In this document: in pieces, positions 57,349-64,000 of the stretch
Position numbering within the stretch: position 1 is the first letter of the stretch
How the letters are laid out: each line of letters starts with the position of its first letter
Source of the DNA: Actinernus sp. WN-2022
Taxonomy: Eukaryota > Cnidaria > Anthozoa > Actiniaria > Actinernidae
Length of the DNA stretch: 64,000 nt
NCBI GenBank assembly: GCA_030867875.1
Contig: JAOWCC010001634.1
Span: 32,569,867 to 32,633,866, forward strand
Reading direction: 5' to 3'
Program-made: the position numbers and the translations under genes
Notes under the pieces: model-generated
Told to the model about the DNA's origin: nothing
Database searches by the model: none
What the model saw: the letters and a program-made list of their open reading frames with translations, nothing else

Positions 57349-58443
57349 CTCTACTTGTAACCTCCTCTCAGAAATTCCGTACGCTGCCTTGCTCTACATT
57401 AAATGTGGTAGTCGACGGTAACAGTATCAAGCAGGTCGACCACGCCAAAATACTAGGCGTCACTTTAGACAGTTTCATGTTATGGGAACACCACGTCGAC
57501 AACATCTGCGCAATCATCAGCAGTAGACTGTCTCTTCTCCGTCACATTAAGCCTTTCCTCACCTATGAATGTGCATTGCGCTTCTATAATTCATGCATCC
57601 ATAACCATTTCATCTATTGTTCTGCTGCTTGGGGCAACTGCTCCCACCTCCACATGCTGCGGCTTCTTCGCCTTCAAAAACGCGCTGCCCGCATACTCTT
57701 GGATGCCGACTTCCGTCAACCCTCTGTTCATCTGTTCTCTCAGCTTAAGTGGATTCCGATCACCGACCTAATTAAATGTAGGAAACTTCTACTTCTCTTC
57801 AGCACATTTCTTAATCCTGATGCAGCTACAAGTTTTAAGAACATGTTCAATTTCCTCTCTACTACTCGTAGAGCTTCTGGCCGCTGCACCAGAGCCAGCA
57901 TGCATAACCTCGCCGTACCTTACCCTCGCAGTAATTCTGGCAAGCGCACTCTGGCTTATAGCGCTGCTATTCTTTTCAATTCCTTGGATCCTGACTTCAA
58001 GCAGCTTGCAACATCTACTACTACGCTCTCTTCTAATACTCTGTCTACCAGGCTGGCTTCTCTTAAGTATAAGCTTCGTAACGTTTTTCTTCCGCACATC
58101 TCCTCTGTTAACCATCTAGAGGAGCTCCTCTGCTATAACTGTCGCTCCTTGCTTCACTGCTGCTGCATTTCTGGCGCCGCGTCCAGGGCATAGCCCCTTC
58201 CATTGCGCATAGTGTTCTAGTAAGTATATTTTGTTTTTGATTTTATTTCATATTAATTCTCGTTACATTGATTCCAATTACTCATTATATCTTGTAATGT
58301 TGTAGCCCGTTAATTTTTCCCCATACTTCCTTTCCTTTCCATTACGTTTTATTTGTAACATAGAGGGCCGCATGTTAGATAACTATGTAAGGTTAATGTG
58401 TCTTCCCTCTGTAAATAAAGAATATTGTATTGTATTGTATTGT
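57349..58443 (+). mobile_element. Non-LTR retrotransposon, 5'-truncated, recent
   Basis: Inserted in the right arm of the palindrome; the left arm (near 56415-56432) gives the empty site, and TATTGCT is duplicated. The frame is open from the truncation point to 58193: VDGNSIKQVDHAKILGVTLD, SLLRHIKPFL, YNSCIHNHFIYCSAAWGNCS, LQKRAARILLD, LKWIPI, and NSGKRTLAYSAAILFNSL, the usual C-terminal part of LINE ORF2. A short 3' UTR and a tail of TATTG repeats (about 58415-58441) follow. Open frame and clean tail suggest a young insertion. Confidence 0.88.
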
Positions 58444-58794
58444 ATTGCTGTAAAAAAAAAAAATTCTGGCATCAAGCCTTTTTTCTGGGTGATTTTGCCA
58501 TTTTCATCTGGACTACTGTAGTCCTTTCTCCTTCATAAATTCTTGCTTCTCAAGCTGGCGAAGACTCATCTTGATGGCGTGATAAGTTATTTCCATATAA
58601 TTCCAGCCTAGATTAAAGGCTAATGCATCCCTCAGTTTTATTTTCAATAATTTCGAATCGCCGGTAAGTATTCAGGTAAAGCCAAATTCGTTGTCGGAAA
58701 TAAGTAAACATATAAAAGAGAAGAGCATTATCACGTAGCGTGTTCGCCGCCATGTTGTCTAGCTAAGTAATGTACGTATTTTAAAATAACACTT

Positions 58795-59065
58795 TATCGC
58801 GCGATAATAAGTCAGTATCGCGCGATAATAAGTCAGTATAGCGCGATAAATTATCGCGCTATAGTAACACTTATCGCGCGATATTAAGTCAGTATCGCGC
58901 GATAGTAACACTTTTATCGCGCGATAATAAGTAAGTATCGCGCGATAAAGTATCGCGCGATAGTAACACTTTATCGCGCGATAGTAAGTCAGTACTGTAT
59001 CGCGCAGTAAGTCAGCACTGTATCGCGCGATAATAAGTCAGTATCGCGCGATATTGTTTCATAAA
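58795..59065. repeat. TATCGCGCGATA iterations, right arm
   Basis: About a dozen copies of the same palindrome with AAGTCAGTA and AGTAACACTT spacers; longer than the left array, so copy number has drifted between arms. Confidence 0.88.
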
Positions 59066-59290
59066 ATTTGTGTTTGTGGATGGCCCTTACAGGGCTCCGT
59101 AGGATCACCTTGCATGGGATTCAATCAGCAAATATATACGAATATCAAGGCAAGATGAAAGGCTGATTGTACGGTTACTGGGAAATATATATAATTACTA
59201 CCGATATTTTGGTTGGCACGGCCAACCTTCTTCAGGGTTCACAAGTATATATTGCATATATTGTGGGGAAAGTTTGAGCCCTAGTCTTAA

Positions 59291-59884
59291 AGTGCCACTA
59301 CGACGAAAATTTACCATTTCGATTTGCCACTTTTTCAGTGTCTATAGGTCAATCAGTATTAGAAATATCCGAAATAGTAAAAAATATTCCCAAATGGGCA
59401 TCTTAAACCACAAATTTTAGGAGAGTTTACCGGTAAAATCCTGTCCGCCATTGCTGGAAGCCGTGCCCTTTGTTCAGCTTTAAACAAAAGTTTATTCACC
59501 GGAAGTGATGTCATACACTTAACACGACAACCTCGTGGCGCGAAATAGCGTGCATAAAAAAGTAGCCAACCTCGCAAAGATAAATATAACTTTCTTCTTA
59601 TGTACGTGAAGACGTTTTTAGTAGAAATATGCCTCCAGGCGTTGTGTTCTGCAGGCGAGCGTTAAGTGTATGACATCATTTCCGGTGAATAAACCTTTGT
59701 TTAAAGCTGAACAAAGGGCACCGCTTCCAGTAATGGCGGACGTGTAGATTCAATATTCGGAGCTAAAAAAATAAGACTTCCTGTCGTTGTATCGAAAAAC
59801 AATTTGAACTGGTAATAATATATGAACTCTACTTTATGAATATGCAAAAACATTGATATGTCAAAATTTGATCGTAGGGGCACT
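59291..59884. mobile_element. TTAA-target MITE in transposon A
   Basis: Ends AGTGCCACTACGA and the complement of AGTGCCCCTACGA, flanked by TTAA at 59287-59290 and 59885-59888; copy 1 of the host element has a single TTAA at this point. Inside, 59447-59523 and 59662-59742 are inverted copies (GCTTTAAACAAAAGTTTATT, CCGGAAGTGATGTCATACACTTAAC). Confidence 0.82.
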
Positions 59885-60007
59885 TTAAAAAGGCAGCAGT
59901 ATTTAACTACCCCGGGCTAGCCAAACTTGAACTGAGGGGGGAGGTTTGAGTTAGCACTCAGGATTTCACCAATTGAGCTCACACACGATCGGACCCGAAA
60001 GAGTTAA

Positions 60008-61700
60008 ACAAAACTACAAAATAACACCCTGAGATAGCAGGAAAATACCATGTGAATGTCCTGATATACTTTTCAAACTTTTCCGATAGAGGACGGCAAA
60101 GATTAAAGTGGATTATACAAAAGCTTATTCTAGAAACTGACTGATCGGTTGTGTGCATAGGCAACCCAAGCCGTTACGATCTGATTACAAGAGAATATAT
60201 CAACATTTCACTATTATCGCTGTAATGCTTTAAATCTAATAAAATGAGTCAAAAACTCATCACCTTTGACCCCCGCCAACCCCACACACACCCCTTAAGA
60301 AAATCAAGGCTAAACGAAACTGCCCAGGAATTGCCATATACATAAAGGTAATCACTACAAGGGAAAGCGAACAGTTTTAAAGAGCATTCTGAGCGATAAC
60401 AGTGAGCTTCATAGATTCTTTTGTAATCACTTAAACAGATCGTAAGCTTGGGCTACCTGTGGTTACAGTGAACCGATTTCAAGTTACTCCAAATTGAAAA
60501 GCAGTATTTTTGATCCACTCGAATCTTTGCCATCCTTTATCAAAATTGTCTCAGAAATTCTCCGGCCAGTATACCTGGAAAGCATACTCTGTTAATATGA
60601 GTAGTCATATTTGTCTTTCCTCGTAAGCCCGGCCGGAAAGTTTATCAATTTAGCCGTTGTTAGCAGTGCCCTTCATAAATTAAAAAATAAACCACTTTCG
60701 GCCATCGACGAGACAGACCTAATGGGCTCCTGTTTATGGACGTTTTTATGTATGTAAAAAAACGCAGTTGGAAATCCACCTTCGTTTACCATATTCCGGA
60801 ATACGAATACACTGAATATCGTGATTTCTAGCCACTAGAACACAAAATGTGTCCTGAATATATACGTCATATTTCAGCAAGTATTTGTAACGTATTGTAC
60901 AGTGCAAAATGTGCCTGAACCAGTCATCTACAAAACGCCATTTTCCTGGCGGTTCCAACATCATCCAAAACAACAACAATGTTATGTTCATGCTCATTAT
61001 TGTACCATTAGTTAAATACAAGTTGAAACTGACACACTTACTGGCTGTCGCATTGCCGAATTCAAAGGCGTTTATATCAATTTATGAACTCGAGAGTCTC
61101 AAGAAAAAGATAATATTTTGCTTCACGTCCGCGGAGATTTTAATATTCCAAAAATATGACCGTTTTCAACCGGTCTGGATCCGCGCCTGGAACCAATTAA
61201 TCCCTAATTAAAGAAATAAATTATATGTAGAGGATATGACATGGCCGCGCGGACATACGGGTTTTATCTTCACCACGCAATCATGTAGTACCGTTTATTA
61301 TCCTATAAATATAATATTTCAGCCAATCAGAGCTCAGCTTTACTTTGAAATACAGGGCGATATTTCATGGTTTTTCTATGAAATACAGGGCGGTATTTCA
61401 TGGCTAGACCAAGGCCAATCAAAATGCAGGAAATTGCGTGCCCTTTCCTTATCAGCCAATAAGAATTAAACATTTTGAATACATAATTACTCTGTAGACG
61501 CGCGCGGCCGCCACTCGAAATTTGTGTTTTCCGGCGAGAAATTTCTCAGTCTTTCGTCTACGATAAGTTACTTTGTTTTCGTGATAAATCTTCTCGTAAA
61601 TTAGTTATTTATAGGATAACATGGTCATTTCATGGAATACTGGCGAAAATTTCACCCAAATAATACAAATTTCTCGTGAAATATTCGCCCGTATTCGTTT
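60008..61700. other. Dispersed repeats without gene
   Basis: 60030-60640 is related to 46580-46880. The motif CTTGGGCTACCTGTGG occurs at 60449, at 55390 and inverted near 62475-62490, with about 30 bp of similarity at the 60437 and 62472 pair, possibly terminal repeats of a 2-kb element. 61345-61410 has a tandem GAAATACAGGGCG(A/G)TATTTCATGG duplication. Confidence 0.45.
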
Positions 61701-61714
61701 AGGCCAATCAAATG

Positions 61715-61782
61715 TAGCCTGCGTCGCATCCGAACTGAACCCCGGACTTAACCGGGGTTCAGTTCGGATGCGACGCAGGCTA
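61715..61782. mobile_element. 68-bp palindromic MITE, TAGCCTGCG ends
   Basis: TAGCCTGCGTCGCATCCGAA through CTGAACCCCGG, a 6-bp centre ACTTAA, then the exact complement. ATCAAATG is duplicated on both sides (61707-61714 and 61783-61790). Its arms match the ends of the 1.9-kb foldback at 1103-3031, so it is the shortest form of that family: just the two ends joined. Confidence 0.85.
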
Positions 61783-62606
61783 ATCAAATGAGGACGAGTG
61801 AAATTAGAGATAAATTTCACGCGTGTTTGAAAAATCGAAGTAATTTCCCGAGCCGCTTCGTCGAGCGAAATTACGTATAGATTTTGACAAACACAAGTGA
61901 AATTTATCCCTAATTTCACGAGTCACTATTTGATTACCATTAATATTATGGAGAGAAAATTACGATCCAGAAAAAACATTATTTTAAGCGCGCGTAGGTG
62001 GTGTTTGAAATTTCACATGTGAAATTACAAATTACGCGTGAAATTTCAAGTTGAACTTAGGAATTAATTTGTCCTCTATGGTTTACATAGAAAACCATGA
62101 AATAACCAGTAATTATTCGCGCGACATGAACGTGCGACGCGTCACTTTTAGCTTTTGGTGAATAAATATAATGAATCGTTTTATTCTTCCAGATTGTCTG
62201 TAAGAAGTCGTGTAAAGATATTAAAGGGCACAACATATTGACAGAAATTTGTTTAAAAAATGCGATGTACGTGCAGACAAGACAGAGTTCAAAGTTTGGT
62301 CCAGTCCTCCTAGTTTGCAAACCAGGCAAACACGTACTTTTGGATCAGCCGGTAAACTTACTTTCAGATCAGGTGTAAACTCACAGGGTACACTTGATAT
62401 ATCACAGAAGTTGCGTTTATAATACGCTTATACCAATTAACATATAAAGAGATGCCAACCGGCCGAGATACCACAGGTAGCCCAAGATTACTATCTGTAT
62501 ATAATTGGCCAAGAGAATGTATGAAATGTTCTCTATTATCACTATAACGCTATTAAATCTAATTAAATCTTTCAAAAATCTTCGATTTTCCTTGTAGTCG
62601 TTACGT

Positions 62607-62607
<1 letters not shown>

Positions 62608-62661
<54 letters not shown>
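62608..62661 (+). repeat. (TAA)n microsatellite
   Basis: About 17 TAA triplets. Read on the minus strand it is the 3' tail (TTA)n of the SINE-like element next to it. Confidence 0.9.
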
Positions 62662-62662
<1 letters not shown>

Positions 62663-62850
62663 GGATTAATCAGTGGCATTTCCACAAGGTGGCTCTTCAC
62701 CCACTGATGCATGGCCTACGATTTAACGTCCTTATCCGAGAAGACGTGAAGGTCTAACCATTAATTAGCAGCTCGTGAACGAAATTGTTTCGCAAAGGCA
62801 GCACCTTCTACTCAGTTATTATAATTCTGTGCTTAGCACAAACGCAGTGA
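62662..62850 (-). mobile_element. SINE-like body with (TTA)n tail, copy 3
   Basis: Minus strand: GGTTAGACCTTCACGTCTTCTCGGATAAGGACGTTAAATCG matches the body of the copy at 27829, then continues to CACTGATTAATCCG and a TTA-triplet tail. The tRNA-like head is absent or unrecognisable (AACTGAGTAG near the 5' end may be its remnant). Confidence 0.55.
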
Positions 62851-62929
62851 CAAAATAATAACAATAATACAAGGATATACGGTGAAAACTGGATACAGCC
62901 CGGTAAACAGGCACAATATCGTTTAATAC

Positions 62930-63240
62930 GTATTACCAGAGAATAACCGTTACATATCATGTATTACAAATAATGTATACAAAAAGTGAAAGACATCAGT
63001 GTGGCCAGAAAAAACCTATCTACCAAAAACCCTTGTTAGGGAAAAAAGATTAGGAAATCTGGGTGGAGCCAGATGTCATTCAGTCCCTCCACAGGACAAC
63101 GCAATTACTAAAGTAGGAATTACAGGCGCATATACAGATTGATAACTGTTACATATCAAATATTACAAATGATGTATACATGTCATTCTGTCCCTCCACA
63201 GGACGAGTAAAAGAATATAAATTTACAGGCGCATAGATTT
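62930..63240 (+). repeat. Imperfect direct duplication
   Basis: GTTACATATCATGTATTACAAAT...GTATACA...CCCTCCACAGGAC at about 62950-63100 recurs, shortened, at about 63149-63205. Confidence 0.65.
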
Positions 63241-63479
63241 AGTAACTACGAGAAGATCCTCGGGAGAAGTTTTGATATACCTTCTCTTCGAACTAGAATT
63301 TCTCCAGCCTGCATGTCTGTCCACGAGGTCTGGATCTAAGGATTGACTAATCTCAAAGGAAAAAACAATAACGTTACCGTCTGAAGCAAATCAATAAAAC
63401 ATACAATGTAAAAATCAATTAAGAAAATTATGAATGATATAACTCCCGTAACTGGGTACCACCTGTTCCATCCGAGGCT

Positions 63480-63512
63480 CCATATATATAATATATATAT
63501 ATATAAATTGAC
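63480..63512. repeat. (AT)n microsatellite
   Basis: Impure AT dinucleotide run, about 30 bp. Confidence 0.85.
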
Positions 63513-63585
63513 CACATCTCACAACATAACGTTTCGGCATAAATAATACGGCAGGAATTTTTTTTTTTTACTGAAAACAAATCGG

Positions 63586-64000
63586 TGCTATAATTTACAA
63601 GTTCGAAGGGAACTACATGACGAAATGGAATTTACAAGTTCCGCTGATCAGAACTACATGCAAAAAAATGCACCACGTCATGCGAACATACATGCACGGT
63701 GATAGGCTGGAAAATACACTGGCTGAAAAATGCACTGAAACAAACCAAGTAGTGCTATAATTTACAAGTTCGAAGGGAACTACATGACGAAATGGAATTT
63801 ACAAGTTCCGCTGATCAGAACTACATGCAAAAATGCACTACGTCAATACGGACGTACACAGCAATACCGCTGGAAATGCACTGAAGCAACATACATGCAC
63901 AGTGATAGGCTGGAAAATACACTGGCTGAAAAATGCACTGAAACAAACCAAGTAGTGCTATAATTTACAAGTTCGAAGGGAACTACATGACGAAATGGAA
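63586..64000 (+). repeat. Tandem repeat running off the window end
   Basis: Unit starts GTGCTATAATTTACAAGTTCG at about 63586, 63753 and 63955. The first period is about 167 bp, the second about 202 bp because of an inserted CGGACGTACACAGCAATACC segment. The shorter motif GGAATTTACAAGTTC repeats inside each unit. The array continues beyond 64000. Confidence 0.88.

Larger units (their letters stand above)
55871..59101. mobile_element. IS3EU-like palindromic transposon, copy 2
   Basis: Ends TACGGAGCCCTGTAAGGG and its complement; the hexamer GGATCA is repeated outside (55865-55870 and 59102-59107). Arms 55871-56650 and about 57120-59101 are inverted copies, the right arm interrupted by a non-LTR element. 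Subterminal zones in both arms are built of TATCGCGCGATA repeats, and each arm carries a version of the same N-terminal transposase exon. Same end hexamer, duplication length and plan as the element at 12022. Confidence 0.87.
55818..59259. mobile_element. Unclassified insert with 12-bp target duplication
   Basis: ATTGTGGGGAAA is present at both 55806-55817 and 59260-59271, and once in copy 1 of the host element, so everything between came in as an insertion. Without the IS3EU-like palindrome inside it, the insert is only about 200 bp (55818-55870 plus 59108-59259) and includes GGTTGGCACGGCCAACC. Possibly a short retroelement fragment; family unknown. Confidence 0.6.
55442..60003. mobile_element. 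TTAA-target transposon A, copy 2, host of nested insertions
   Basis: Ends CTCTTTCGG... and ...CGGACCCGAAAGAG with TTAA outside (55438-55441 and 60004-60007). Alignment to copy 1 (20165-21180) identifies two insertions: a large one at 55818-59271 and a 594-bp one at 59291-59884. Copy 2 also lacks about 500 bp of the left side present in copy 1. Confidence 0.8.

Overview
The window is animal nuclear DNA, very probably from a stony coral or a close anthozoan relative. The grounds are a galaxin-type di-cysteine repeat protein, an S1 protease with a C-terminal ShKT domain, a polycystin channel, intron-split genes, and a dense mix of cnidarian-style transposable elements (Ngaro/DIRS, Penelope-like, non-LTR, Harbinger, TTAA-target and large foldback elements). 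It is not bacterial; most open frames in it are chance or lie in repeats.

Three host genes can be supported. (1) A polycystin (PKD1/PKD2-type TRP channel) C-terminal exon on the plus strand at 4436-5730, with half of the extracellular polycystin domain and the S2-S6 channel core; its earlier exons are not visible. (2) A galaxin-like gene on the plus strand: a TATA box (16295), a signal-peptide exon (16399-16480) and, 11.6 kb downstream and in matching phase, a repeat exon (28083-29071) with ten near-identical 84-bp units, followed by three more units that are cut off by a stop and a frameshift. (3) A secreted S1 serine protease on the minus strand, reconstructed from five exons (51184 down to 37909), all joined in phase 1, giving 314 residues: signal peptide, complete His/Asp/Ser protease domain and a final ShKT exon lying 8.9 kb beyond the protease exons.

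The rest is repeats. 1-9.6 kb: a 1.9-kb foldback element with a 9-bp target duplication, the polycystin exon, then quiet DNA. 9.6-16.1 kb: a foldback family copy and a 4.1-kb palindromic transposon that I assign to the IS3EU-like group. 16.1-29.4 kb: the galaxin gene, whose intron holds TTAA-target elements, a Penelope-like fragment, a TA-target MITE and a non-LTR element split by a Harbinger. 29.4-37.8 kb: three tandem arrays (83-bp, 106-bp with trimer order, and a 4.3-kb 40-bp satellite). 37.9-51.2 kb: the protease gene, with a decayed Ngaro-type retroelement in its last intron and a non-LTR fragment in its third. 51-64 kb: SINE-like pieces, MITEs and a nest in which a TTAA element holds an unknown insert, which holds a second IS3EU-like palindrome, which holds a non-LTR retrotransposon.

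The most interesting items are the two palindromic transposons that share TACGGA ends, 6-bp target duplications, iterated subterminal motifs and transposase remnants; the homogenised galaxin repeat gene; and the protease-ShKT gene.
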